NCBI RefSeq assembly: GCF_001540865.1
Contig: NC_033622.1
Coordinates: forward strand, 16,938,089-17,002,088
Source: Ananas comosus
Taxonomy: Eukaryota > Streptophyta > Magnoliopsida > Poales > Bromeliaceae
Direction of reading: 5' to 3'
DNA: 64,000 nt
The notes beneath the pieces were generated by a model. The model saw only the letters and a list, made by a program, of their open reading frames with translations, was not told the DNA's origin and did no database searches. Positions 41,000 through 52,782 of this stretch are shown in pieces (within the stretch, counting starts at the first letter, position 1; every line of letters begins with the position of its first letter). Position numbers and translations under genes: made by a program.

Positions 41000-41222
41000 C
41001 GGCTATGGTGTTTGTAAAAGTAACAAGTATTTGGTACTTGTAAATTTTTTACCGCTAGATCTACGTCTTTGATCGTTTTAACCCGCTAGATTATACTATT
41101 CAACCAACCATCCACTTAACCCTAGGGAGCCCACATCATCTTAACCGCACATTCCTTAATCTAAGGGCTAAAAACTTACAAGCACCAATGACTTGGTACT
41201 TTTAAAAATATAGCTCAATTCT
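40995..41222. mobile_element. Family-1 TIR MITE
   Basis: It begins TAGTCCGGCTATGGTGTTTG and ends AAAATATAGCTCAATTCTA. The core ACCCGCTAGATTATACTATT and CTTAACCGCACATTCC is conserved. It is the second of three elements in a row between TA microsatellites. Confidence 0.7.
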
Positions 41223-41239
41223 ATATATATATATATAGA

Positions 41240-41456
41240 GTTGAGCTAGAATACTTATAAAAGTATTATGTGAGTGGTGCTTTTGAGTTTTTAGCCATTG
41301 GATGAAGAGATGTGAGGTTGAGATGATGGTGGTAGGTGGTGGTAGGTGGAATAGTGTTTGATCCAAGGACAATTAGTAATCAAGGAGTAGATCCAATGGC
41401 TAAAAACATAATAGCATCATGGGGGTAATACTTGTAAAAGTATTCTAGCTCAATTC
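41240..41456. mobile_element. Short TIR MITE, twin of 19419-19641
   Basis: Left TTGAGCTAGAATACTTATA and right CTTGTAAAAGTATTCTAGCTCAA are inverted. The interior repeats GATGATGGTGGTAGGTGG as at 19419-19641. Confidence 0.75.
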
Positions 41457-41459
41457 TAT

Positions 41460-44400
41460 ATATATATATATATATATATATACCAATTTAATTTCGGACC
41501 CGATCCGAATTTATTTGAACGGGTCTAAATAGTGGCTATCCGTTTAAAATCGGATACAGATCGGATACGAATAACCGTATACATATGTTTTATAAAAAAC
41601 TTTAAGACGGAAATAAAATAAAAAAATGAGTAAAAAATAAAGAGTAAAAAAATTAGAAAAAAAAAGAAGAATAAAAGAGTGGCTAGAATTTCATTAGGAT
41701 AAAAATATATAGAGTTCCCTCATTTATAAGTACTATGAAAATTAATCCCTCCACTTCAAAAGTTCAACTATTGAATATTTCATTGAATTAGGATACGAAT
41801 CCAGATTTGAAAATTATTTCGAACCTTTACCATTTAAAAGTCGGATTCAAACCGAATCCAAGTCAACTATGAACATAAAATATTTGAATTGATATTCAAA
41901 ATTTTAATTCATATACTAATTTTTTATGGAATTCGGTACGAGTTCGTATAGAATCCGTATGGAATATGGGATGCAAAATATTTTGTACAGCTTTGCTTAT
42001 CATCTAATGCAAATAGCATGTATTGCGACGTCACGCGGTTGGTCGGTGGCTTCCAACCGCTTGTGTCAGAATCCTTAAATGAAGAGCTTATATGTCACCG
42101 TTGCACTCGAGAGATTTGCACGCACGGGTCCAAAATGGTCAAACCAGGTTTCGCTAACCTGGAAAGGAAGAGACCGGATAATTGACCCCAGAAACAAATT
42201 TCTTTTTTCACGGCATGCATTGTGTTAAGAATATTCAAATACTTACAATGTTCTCTACTGCTCAATGACCTGTATGTATGGTGGACTCTCCCTCTCCATC
42301 ATATAAATATTCTTTGGTTAAAATGTCTTTATCTATGAAAATATGAAGTATCTATATTTATTTATACCATACATTATACTTTCTAAATTGTCACATGGCA
42401 ACATTCTTTTTATTTATTGATTGAGTGTGGGCTTATCTCGAATAGGCTCAAATTCTTTTATATATTTTTTGCTTGGACCGAACCAAATTTCTTTTTTGGG
42501 TTAAACTAAACCGATCATTGTTAAGTATGGGCTCATTCAAACCAGCTCAAGTTTTTCACTGTTTTTTTTTTTTTTGCTTGAACCGGGTTTGGTTTTTCTC
42601 TTTTTTTACTTGAATCAAATTGGGTCAACCTGTTGCATTGGGCCAAACTGGCTCAATTACTCCACATGTTTTCATCTTTCAATCGAATTTTTTTCTTTCT
42701 TTACTTGAACCAAACGATCACTGTCAAGTGTGGACTCCAACTCAGAATCGATTCAAGTTTTTCTTCTTTTTGTTTGAACAGAATCGAGCCACATCTCTGC
42801 AGTAAACATAAGTGTTCCTCTTCCCCTTTCTTCTACTGTTATATTTCTTGATAAGATGAATTTCATCTCTCATCATCGTTTTTTTTATCACCATTTTCTC
42901 TTTTTTATTTCTTTTATTTTTAATTATTTATTTGTCGTATCGTACGGATTACTACACTAGTATAAGCATTACATGTCCACGTTCATAAAATGACAAGGGC
43001 AAATGAGAAACTAAGAACGTCGAGAGGGATTTTTTAATGGGAAGAAGTATCTGCTGCAAACCAAAAGCATTAGTAGAAGATGGTAACGTGCTTTTATTTT
43101 CCGATATGAGCATCTGTTACTAGTTGGCTCCGTAAAACATGCAGATCTTACACATTAATTGTTAGGCCAATATATATCTTCCCACATCTACCTTCGATGT
43201 AATATCTAAACTGTCATATTCGCACCTTCGATCTAATATCTAAACAGTGAGGATCCTCCAGGTGCTGTAGTTCTACTATTATGAGAAAGGAAAGAGACAA
43301 TGTATTACTAAACAACTTCATTGCAAAGCCTACGCTGCTAAAAAAAAGTCCAAAGCATGCCGACACAGGCGGCACTACTCAAACTTTGGTTTGTGCATTC
43401 TACGTTTCCTCCTTGCAGTTTTTGGGGTCCAGTTTTGAGCTGGCCAACGGTCGAGACCAAAAGTATTTCTGACCCAATCAACTTTTGTTGTTCACTACGC
43501 AAACATTCTCTCCCACAAAATCGCAGGTCTTAAGCACTTACTTGGTTTGGCTCATTGAACATCTTGTTAGTGAGCCGTGTGGTAGCTGGCAAATATTTGT
43601 CAAACAAAAATATTAGCCCTCAATATATAATTATTATTTTTTAAGAATATTATATATATATATATAATCATAAATTCTATGTGATTAAATATGCTGATGA
43701 ATGAACTTTTCTAATCTAGTCTACTCATTATTAGTTATCTTGCATTGCCACCTTGAACGGATGCAATATGATGTCTTCTCCAAAAAATATAAAGAGATCA
43801 GAAAAAGTTATCACTGATTTTTTTTTCTTTTTTTTTTTGGTTGTCGAATAAATTAACATTGTAGATTGATGAAGTGCGAAACAATCTAGCATCTTCAAAA
43901 TCACACCTATTCCAAAAGCAGTGGCTCCAACGTAAAAGTTGACATCCTTGTGTGTATCACAAGAAATAGTTGATCAGAGGACTTCAATAGAGAGTTTTTA
44001 CTGCTGTTTTGAAGACAATTTTGCACAGACCAAATCTGGATCTAAAACAATACAAAGCGAGCCCATCCTTTAGAAGTGCATTCAACAACTGCGCGCGTAA
44101 GAATTGGGCCGGGTCAGCCCAGTTCAATTTGAGAATCTTAGCATTGGAGTTGTATCCGCTGGGGATCCAGTTCAATTTGGCGGTTAGTGCGAGGCCATCA
44201 AGTCCCTTTACCCAAATGGTCTAGCTTGCTATTTGTCAACCTGAAAAGTAAAGAGTAACCGACGACAGGGGCTCCTCATCTTTTATCTCCTTTATCTCTA
44301 CCTCACGTACCATTGTACCAAGAGCAAACAAGGGAGAGAAGAACGTAAATTAGAACCAAATTAGATTAGAGAAAAAGGTGCTGCAGGGTCCCAAATTGAA

Positions 44401-44630
44401 TCACACCAGTCAAATAAGATCAGGTTAAATGCAACATTGATACTTGCAAATTGAAACCAAAGCAACGATTTATTAATTCATAAGATCAGTTACATGCGTA
44501 TCATGAAATATTTTTGTTACACGTTTGCTACCTCGAAAGGTTAATAAATCGCGCTCGACAAACTGGTGCAAAATCCAAATCAACTGGAGTTAAGTCGCGA
44601 TGGACAGGTTTGACGAATGGTCTACAGAAC
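41460..44630. other. Intergenic, with an imperfect tandem repeat at 42420-42790
   Basis: No gene is seen. At 42420-42790 about three diverged units of 100-130 bp repeat GTGTGGGCT...AAACCAGCTCAAGTTTTT...TGCTTGAACC.GGTTTGG. At 41480-42000 motifs such as TCGGATACAGATCGGATACG suggest an old MITE relic. From 42850 to 44630 I see nothing beyond AT-rich sequence and microsatellites. Confidence 0.5.
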
Positions 44631-44644
44631 CCTACGGCTTGTGC

Positions 44645-44650
44645 CACGTG
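44645..44650 (+). promoter_or_regulatory. G-box CACGTG upstream of the kinase gene
   Basis: A palindromic CACGTG lies 35 bp upstream of the TATA box at 44685. Such sites bind bZIP and bHLH factors in plants. Function is inferred. Confidence 0.45.
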
Positions 44651-44684
44651 CGAGACTCCCTCTTCGGGACAAAGCTACTGCGCC

Positions 44685-44692
44685 TATAAATA
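44685..44692 (+). promoter_or_regulatory. TATA box of the AAK1-like kinase gene
   Basis: TATAAATA lies in the GC-rich context CGCCTATAAATACACG. Transcription would begin near 44715-44725, giving a 5' UTR of about 190 nt before the UTR intron. Confidence 0.6.
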
Positions 44693-44910
44693 CACGGCCC
44701 TCGGAGACACGCCTCTCTCCTCACCGCTTCCTCTCTTATCCTTCTCTCCTCCTCTTTCGTCTCATTCCATTATCCTAGAGGACAAGAATCCAAATCCATC
44801 AAATCCGAAACTAATCTCCTCCGATCTCTCTCTTCTCCGCATCCACATTGCGCGTACGATCTAAGTATCGCGATCGCCATTGGCATTGGAGTTCCCAGAT
44901 CTTCTCTTCG

Positions 44911-45321
44911 GTGCGTAGGTTTCTTCTTCCGTTTACTCTCATCGTCTCCATTGGATCTTAGCATTTCACATAATATTTACAAACTATGGCTTTGTTTCCG
45001 ATCTGAATGGTTTTGTAACTCGATCTGTGGATCCGATCCTTATTTCTTAGTGTAGACGCGAGCCATTGATTATCGTTAAGCGACTCCACATCTAATATAC
45101 GATGGGATACGATTTAACATCTCAAATGCAAAGAAAAATTACTGCTTGTTATAGATACGAGGAGACATATTCCCTAGACATCCTATTCTCTAATGTCGCA
45201 GATCTGGTAATAGACTTTATTAGACGATATTGATCAGATGTTGGTGAAATAACTAAAACTAGGAACCGATGGCTACTGATCTATCTGTTTCTGATTTCTG
45301 AACTTTTATATCTTTGTACAG
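44911..45321 (+). other. 5' UTR intron of the kinase gene
   Basis: The donor is CTTCG|GTGCGTAGG and the acceptor TTTGTACAG|AAATC. It removes 411 bp and leaves the start codon at 45354 in the second exon. Leading UTR introns are common in this kinase family in plants. The prediction is based on splice-site quality only. Confidence 0.5.
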
Positions 45322-45353
45322 AAATCAGAGAATTATTTTTGATCGTTTTGATC

Positions 45354-48300
45354 ATGTGGATGTTCAAGCCCTTCGCGGGTAAAGAACCTACCAACTTAGA
45401 AGGCCGCACAGTTGCCGTCGGCAATGTGAAGGTCAACGTTCGAAATGTCATAGCAGAAGGAGGGTTTTCCTGTGTCTATATCGCCCGTGATTCTGCAGAC
45501 GCGTCGAAGCAGTATGCTCTAAAGCATATGATCTGCAATGATCAAGATTCGTTGGATCTTATCACGAAGGAGATCAAAGTAATGCTGCTGCTCAAAGGGC
45601 ATCCAAATGTTGTCAATCTTGTTGCTCATACCATAACGGATACAGGCAGGATGAAGGAAGCATTGCTCCTGATGGAGTTCTGTGAGAAGTCATTGGTTAA
45701 TGCTCTAGAGGACAGAGGGGGCGCATACTTTGAGGAGAGGCAGGTGCTTTTGATTCTCAGAGATGTTTGCAATGCTGTATTTGCCATGCATAGCCAGTCG
45801 CCACCCGTTGCTCATAGGTATGTGGACTTTATTTATGCATCTGCTTTTGGAATTTGTGATTCTTACTGTTTATGTACTAGAAAAGAATCGACTTCTTGGT
45901 GTCTTAGGTTACTTGCTTTGCTGAAGTCACATATGTCAGAATTAGGAGTTAGTTTCTCGATGCCTCCTGCATTTTTCTTGATATTATTTTTTTTGTATAT
46001 GTTACCCAAGTATGCTATATATCAACTTCTGTATCAAAGATCTCTACAACTGATAGTATATTCCTGTGTAATGGAAATGCTTGCAAATGTGGTATTTGTC
46101 TAGATCTCCATATCAGGATTTATCTCCAACATGAGACATTGATTTTGTCGATATGTAAGTGCAAATTCATTTTTCACCCTTATTATGGCTGCACTATGGA
46201 GTCCTCACATTTTTATGTTAGTGCAACAGTAACTCCTGATGCAAAGTGTTCACCTATTTTTCTCAAAGGACTCTCTTGTCCAAAATTCTGATGTAAAACC
46301 TTTTGTGCCATGACCTACAGAGACTTGAAAGTTGAAAATGTTCTGCTTGGTTCTAACGGAGCTTGGAAACTATGTGATTTTGGAAGCACTTCAACCAACC
46401 ACAAGCGCTTCGACAGGCCAGAGGAAATGGGCATTGAAGAAGACAACATTAGAAAGCATACAACTCCAGCATATAGAGCCCCTGAGGTATAACATAGAAC
46501 CACATTGTTTTTCAATTTTGATGATTTTTGTTTAAAAAAAGAACTTAAAAGTGGTTGTTTTAGAGCACACGTACATTAAATGCACTTCTGTTTTGCTTCT
46601 GACAGATGTGGGATCTTTATAGAAAGGAGGTCATCAGTGAAAAGGTGGACATTTGGGTGAGCAACTTGAATTTGAGATCTTGTGTTTTTCCCACTATGAT
46701 ATGCACTTAGCATCTTCATTGCTCAAAAGTGTACTTGAAAATAAGTTGTACGTATGCACTTTATGTTGTTATATGCAAAATATGATTTGCATTCGCTACT
46801 GAACTATCGTCATTGATAATGTAATCAGGCTGTTTTTATATTTCGGTACATGATTATAGTGTTCTTCTGTACTTCTCAAAAAAGAAAAAAAAATGCTATT
46901 GTTTATTTGGAAATATGCATCAAACACCTTTGAACTTTGAAGAAATTTGATACTAACTATCTGAAACAACCAATCTGTTTCAATCAACCACCTACCCGCT
47001 AATTCTAGCAATATTTTGTCATAGCCAATAGCACATGGTTGTCAACTTCAGCTGTTGCCCTTCTTTTTATGAAAGGCTAGACAAGTTTAGGGGCACTGAG
47101 TCAGTTGGCTTTTGTGCGTCTAGTGGATTTATCCTCTCTTTTCATATGCAACCTTTGTAAAGTAAGACCAAGCCATCTGTTAATCTTCCTACATCTGGCA
47201 GGCTCTCGGATGTCTTCTTCACAGAATCTGCTACCTGAAATTGGCATTTGATGGCGAGTCAAAGCTTCAGATACTGAATGGAAACTACCAAATCCCTGAT
47301 ATACCTAAATGCAGCTCTTTCATTACAGGCCTCATTAAAGACATGTTGGAATCCTCTCCAAGTGCCAGACCAGACATTACACAGGCAAGGGCTCTGCCTG
47401 ATTGGCAATTCATCTCCATCACACTAGGTTAGTCATAGAAGATTGTTGCATATGCAGTAGCCTCATAGCTGAAAATTAGCTAAATTCCTTTTTGCTGATA
47501 GTATGTCCCTTGTAAATTGCAGGTGTGGTTTCGTGTTAACGAGCAACTACCTATGGAGTTGCAGAAAAACCTACCTGATGGAATCCCATCTGCTATTGGC
47601 ATAACTCCTGCCTCAGTTTTGCTTGATGAAGGTGAGAAAATATTGAAAAACATAATTTAGCTTTTCTGCATGAACATGTAAAATTTGGTATATAAATGGT
47701 TTGTGAATTTAGCAACCATCCCTGGCGCAAGTGGCAAAGGATTTGACGGTTGATACCTGAGATCCTAAGTTTGAAGCCTAATTGCCTCACATTTCTAGCT
47801 GGTTTGTTTCCAAAAAAAAAAAAACGGAGCAAGTAGAATGCTACCTTTCTCTCTCAAAAAAAAAAAAAGGGTTTGTGAATTTGCTTGGTGTCATTGAAGA
47901 TTCTTGCATAGAATTTTGATTGCATTCTCTGTTTCATTTTCACACCTTAAATTTGTATCCCAAAAGAAATTGCGAACAAACAAAGATATACATGGATATA
48001 TACAAATCTATATGCCCAATATATAGTAGTACTCAAATGAATTATCTATGCTTCAAGAACCCCCAGCCCTGCTGCCCCCAAAACAGAGAAAAAGTGAAAA
48101 ACCTAGCAGTGGATTGAGACTTTCAATCAGGTAGTAACTATATACTTGAAAATCGATGTTCCTAGTCTCTATCCTTTGTTCTATAGATCTTTTCCCTCCT
48201 AGCCTTTAGTTTGATGATTTTGATAGATGAAGTATTAATTACCCAGAAGCCCACAAAAGGACTCCTATGATGCCGAGGAGAAGCCCTCCTCCTCCACCCT

Positions 48301-49827
48301 CATCAAAGGAACAGGTGAGAAGTACCTCACAAGCTGCTGAGCAGGAGATGCTGGAGTCTAAATTATCAAGAACAGGCCAAGCTCCAATTGGTGCATTTTG
48401 GTCCACACAGCATGCGCAGAATCCACCAGTAGTAGAAAATAATCGGCCCTTATTCGAGAAAGAACAGATCAAAACTTCATTGACCAAGCAGAATCAGAAT
48501 AGAATGGACATCAGAAATAGTGCTGATTTTTCAATTCATGATTCCCAGAAAACGATTATGCCAAATCCTGGGGGAAAGCCATCATTTCAGACTGCAGCAT
48601 TTAACACATTCGTGGCTGATTTTGATACCAGTAAGGTTAATTCTGGGAGCACCGGTGGCGATAGCAAAGATAATTTATCCAGGAGAAAAGAGTTGGAAGA
48701 AGAAGTACAGAATCTCAAGGAACAACTCAAGAAAACTAACATGGAAAAAAAGGAGATAAATTCTAAGTATGAGGAACTCTCCACCATCTGTCACTCCCAG
48801 AGGCAGGAGATCCAACATCTGAAGCAAGCCCTTGCAGCAGCACCAGCATCATCTCTGACAAATTGTAGCTTGAAGAGCAATCCACAGTTACAAACTCTGG
48901 TAAATTTTACTCTGATTCCTTAATTAGTTTGATGCTCTCTTCAATTAACCTTCTTTAAAACTGCACCGAAATTTTGCTCTTTTTCTTCTCCTTCTGCTAA
49001 GGGATTGTTTGGTCGAGTTAGAGCTTCCACGAAGTGCTATTCAAAGAAGCCCTAGCAATGTTGTTAAAGTCTCCTAAGAGCTTTTGCTACAGCGATAACT
49101 AAAATATTGCAAGTCCCAGTTTGGCCTTTGCTTCTACTTCTGCTTTTAGTTGCAACACCTGCAGTGGAGCATTTAGCAGATAGTTACTTCTAAACCTACT
49201 ACGGTGGGAAGCTAAAATGAGATTCCTAGCACTAAAAGCAAAAGCTCCTAGTAACTTTACCCAAATACTGTTCATCAAAGAGAAATATGCTACAGCATGG
49301 CCAAACAGAAATTTTGAGCTTCTGCCATTAGGGCCTGGAATCTTAGTTCTGCTTCTAGCCCTACCTAGACCTTTATATTTGCAAATATCTAGCTTTTGCT
49401 TTTCAACTAGAGGAAATAACTGCACTAACTATATGTATGGTCCTCACAACTATTGTAGCAAAGGGAGAAAACTGAAGGAACTGTGCGGGAACGCCACCAA
49501 GGAATGTTCGCAAGCAGCTCTTCATTGCCCAACTCGGATGCCAAACAGTGGCTGGCTTTTACTGAGCCGAAACCCCAGCCAACACCAAACGGTTATCATA
49601 GTAAACTGCCAGCTGGACCAATCAATGGGTTGCAAAATTCAACTGAACGAAAGGCCACAAGCTCATCTAATGATCTATTAGGCTTTGGTCTAGAAACTCT
49701 CATAGTGCCACCGCCAAATAATGCACATCTATCCGGGACTGATGCTCGAGAGTGTTCTTCACAGAGATTCAGTGGAGTAACAATGAATCCAGAGAACCAG
49801 CAACCACCAGGGTGGGCTAACTTTTAA
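45354..49827 (+). CDS. AAK1/Ark-family protein kinase (AP2-associated kinase-like)
   Basis: Ser/Thr kinase of the Ark/Prk/NAK family, which in animals and yeast phosphorylates clathrin-adaptor components. Exons: 45354-45817, 46321-46486, 46606-46656, 47202-47384, 47523-47631, 48247-48899, 49459-49827; 1995 nt, 664 aa. The kinase domain has the glycine loop AEGGFSCVY, ATP-binding YALKH, the catalytic HRDLKVEN spanning exons 1-2, CDFGST, and YRAPEMWDL. The tail has a Pro-rich segment (MPRRSPPPPP), a coiled-coil stretch in exon 6 (KELEEEVQNLKEQL) and a Gln/Pro/Asn-rich end with a DLLGF adaptor-like motif. Intron 4 uses a GC donor. Intron 5 holds a SINE and intron 6 a probable MITE. An in-frame ATG at 45339 exists, but MWMFKPF fits the family start better. 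Confidence 0.9.
47711..47869 (+). mobile_element. tRNA-derived SINE, copy 3, in kinase intron 5
   Basis: It starts AGCAACCATCCCTGGCGCAAG, carries AAGTTTGAAGCCTAATT (B-box region), has an internal A run, and ends in poly-A. The 13-bp target duplication GGTTTGTGAATTT lies at 47698-47710 and 47870-47882, so the boundaries are secure. Confidence 0.9.
49005..49440. mobile_element. Probable MITE in the last intron of the kinase gene
   Basis: This block interrupts an otherwise short intron (48900-49458). It holds internal inverted motifs such as TTGCTTCTACTTCTGCTTTTAG and CTAAAAGCAAAAGC, and TTGTTTGGTC and GGCCAAACAG typical of MITE ends. Exact termini and target duplication are not clear. Confidence 0.4.
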
Positions 49828-50804
49828 AGTGCAACCACGCCAAATACTGCACATATATTGAGTATTGATATTATTTTTTTATGTACGGTCATGCGAAACA
49901 GATTGAATGGACCGTGGTCAACCTCTTTCTCTCTCTCCTTTTTTGTTTTTTGGATATTGATGATTCTTTTTACAGATTGATTTTGGATTCTAGGGCTTTG
50001 GTTAGGTATTCTTTTTAGGTGAATTATTTTGTGTTCGTAATAATTTCTGAACTACCGAATTCTTGTATATTGGCTGTTCAATGAGAGTTTATAGTGTGCT
50101 CACAGGTTGCGTGCTCTATTATAGGATGATCAAATGAAAGTGTGTTTGTTGCATGGTCTCAAACCTGTTAATTGTATTGTCGTATGAAATCCATGGACCT
50201 GGATAGTACAAATCAGTTGAAACCTGAATAAGGAGATGAGAATATTTTTTTTTTTTGAGAGATATAAGGAGATGAGAATTAGGAGCTTCTTTGAGCCCTT
50301 GGTTTCCTGCTGTAGCCAACTGGTTGAGTTAACACTCCTTCATCGGTGACCCAGCATTTATTCAGTCTTTTTGCTGGAAATGAAATAGTGGCACTCCTAG
50401 CCGGCATGGTTGGAGCGAGATACTACAAACTGCATAAAAATATAACGCAGGTTCAGTCAAAGGAACAATTAATCCTCTACTAGTGTTTAAAGTTCAAATG
50501 AATGGACCTCTAAGCCGATGGTTCAACTGCTTTAAGTTCGATTCCTAATTATTATTTAGTAATAATGTTATAATCTTCATATACTTAAAGTTCATATTCT
50601 TGATCGACTGTCGGGATTGAATTCGTTTATTCTGCACCTTTTCTAGAACTTGTGTTGCTATTTCTGCTTGACAATTTTTTTTTCATCTTTTAGTTACATG
50701 AGAGCACCACCTTAAAACCAATTTTTATTGCAGATAATTAGCAGAAACGTGCAGCAAAGGAGAAATATATTTAAGGAAGAAATAATAACCAATTGAATAC
50801 AAAG
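49828..50804. other. 3' UTR and spacer after the kinase gene
   Basis: Likely 3' UTR up to about 50100 (AATGAGAGTTTATAGTG). The remainder shows no gene. The only mobile-element hint is a short TTTTTTTTTTGAGAGATA run at about 50247. Confidence 0.5.
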
Positions 50805-50809
50805 GCGGG

Positions 50810-50852
<43 letters not shown>

Positions 50853-50877
50853 GCGTGTTCGATCCACGCTCACCGCA
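50805..50877 (+). tRNA. tRNA-Phe (GAA)
   Basis: 73 nt fold into a standard cloverleaf: acceptor GCGGGGA/TCACCGC with one G-A mismatch at the fifth pair, as in known plant cytosolic tRNA-Phe; D arm GCTC...GAGC; anticodon stem TCAGA/TCTGA with GAA at 50838-50840; T arm GCGTG/CACGC. The A-box (TAGCTCAGTTGG) and B-box (GTTCGATCC) are internal. A T run follows at about 50886, a suitable RNA polymerase III terminator. No intron. It is nuclear type, not organellar. Confidence 0.97.
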
Positions 50878-50879
50878 AA

Positions 50880-52780
50880 TAATTATTTTTTAAATTTATT
50901 TGTTAATGTTAATTAAAAAAAAAGGACTATCAATGTTGGAGTATATTCTAAAAACAGCTTGGTATATAAACCTACCAATTACTCGCTGGATAAGGACAAT
51001 TAACTCTTTTAAATATAAAAAGTTAAATTTTAAGTTCTCTCTATTTGCCACAGCCAATCTTTTGTGGCTAATTTTTTAGTAGATTTGCCTATTCCCCACA
51101 AATTGACTCCTGAGAAGCTTGGGTGAGACTAACCTTTCTCACCTGTAGATAGGTGATGTCTAAATTTCTTATTCGGGCTTCAGCAGGAATCCTAGGAAGT
51201 CTACTAGAACTGGACTAATTCTAGAGTTAAAAACAATAATAATAATAAGAGAAAAACAGAACTACGAAGTTACATTATTATTTTAATTTTTAGACATCAA
51301 ACTATATTTGTGCTTTCGACAATAAAAGCAATCTAATATTTGCTTAAAAAATAACCGATCGTCCCTAGAGCAAGTGGTAAAGGATTTGGTAGTTGGTACT
51401 CGAGACTTAAGTTCGAATTCTAGTTGATTCATATTTTCAGCTAAGTTTATTTCTAAATGAAATAAACGAAACGGATAGCGTGCTATCTATCTCTTAAAAA
51501 TATATATATATTTGCTAAAAAAATATAATAATGATTGTATCAAATAGGCTCTGCATTTTGCCAGTGAATGATGTACACATGGCATAACTGTCAAGCTAAG
51601 CCTCCACTAGTTAGGTAGAGAGAGAATCAATTAACATCAATAGAAAAATGAAGAATTTTTATATTATATGAGTGCCAAGTATGACAAATCGTACCAATCA
51701 AAGGTTTTTTTTTTTTCACTATTTGACAGATCCTGACAGGATTTTAATAGGCCAGGTTCGGGTAAATTTTTAAAAATTCAAACTCAAATCTGATTAATAA
51801 ATTCAAAAGTTTAATTTCTTTTTGAATCCAAATTCAGACCGAAAATAATATAGAATACATAATTGGATTCTCCAGTCTCCACCAGTATAAAACACGGTTG
51901 TGCGGTCAAACCACCAACCAGAATTCTCCACGTAAAAGCTTTTTTTCTCGCTCTTTTTTTCTTTTTCTTCTTTTGACTTAATTATATTATATTATGCTGT
52001 AAATTATAATTTTTTTTTTTGACGTTCGATATTGTACTTTTTTTTTTAACTCACCATTCAGCGATCTTTTTTTCAATTTTTTCAATTCCTACAATATAGA
52101 CAATAAACATATAATTTTATATAAAATTATTTAAAAATATTAATTAAATAAATATATATTTAACTTTTTGATATAAAAAATAATTAAAAATTAATAGGAG
52201 TTTTTAATAAATCTATTAGGAGATTCATTTTATAATTTTTCTACTACTAATCAGTATTTTTTAATAAAATTATTAAATTTTATCTAAAGCAATCGATTTA
52301 GTTAACAATAATATAGAAATTAGCAAAAGAAAAAAAGTAATATCTATTAAAAAATAGTATAATATAGAAAAAATACAGTACAGAAATTGGTAAAAAATAA
52401 TAATACAATAATAAATAAAAAAAATAAAATATAAATTTATAAAAAATAATAATATAATAATAGTGCAATACAAAAAATATAATAGAGTAAATAAAATAAT
52501 AGTACAGTACATGTTTTCTTTTAAAATTTTTGGAAAAGGCCACTCTAATCAAGAAAAAGAAGGTAATTAGTAAAATACTTAACAACACTTCTTCAGTGTT
52601 AACCCGAGTTACTTAATTTCTGTCCGAGAAAAAGAAAAAAAAAAAGAAAGACAGAGAAACAGGTTAATTAAAGAGTAGGGAAAAACACACACAAAAGCGT
52701 TTAGAATCCTATGACTAGTAATGTCCCACCGCCCCGCGACGTCACCTAATTTACACACAATGCCACCAACGCAACCGCCT
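50880..52780. other. Intergenic with one SINE; no gene
   Basis: AT-rich spacer between the tRNA and the bromodomain gene. A fourth SINE occupies about 51352-51512. From 52100 to 52520 the sequence is almost only A/T, and the hydrophobic ORFs there are composition artefacts. Confidence 0.55.
51352..51512 (+). mobile_element. tRNA-derived SINE, copy 4
   Basis: It starts CCGATCGTCCCTAGAGCAAG, carries AAGTTCGAATTCTAG, then TAAGTTTATTTCTAAATGAA, and ends with TATCTATCTCTTAAAAAT. An imperfect target duplication around TATTTGCT.AAAAA flanks it. Confidence 0.75.
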
Positions 52781-52782
52781 TT

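Noticed and set aside
52273..52588. Tyr/Phe/Ile-rich ORFs suggesting membrane proteins
   Set aside because: Composition artefact of nearly pure A/T DNA; no start context and no conserved motif.
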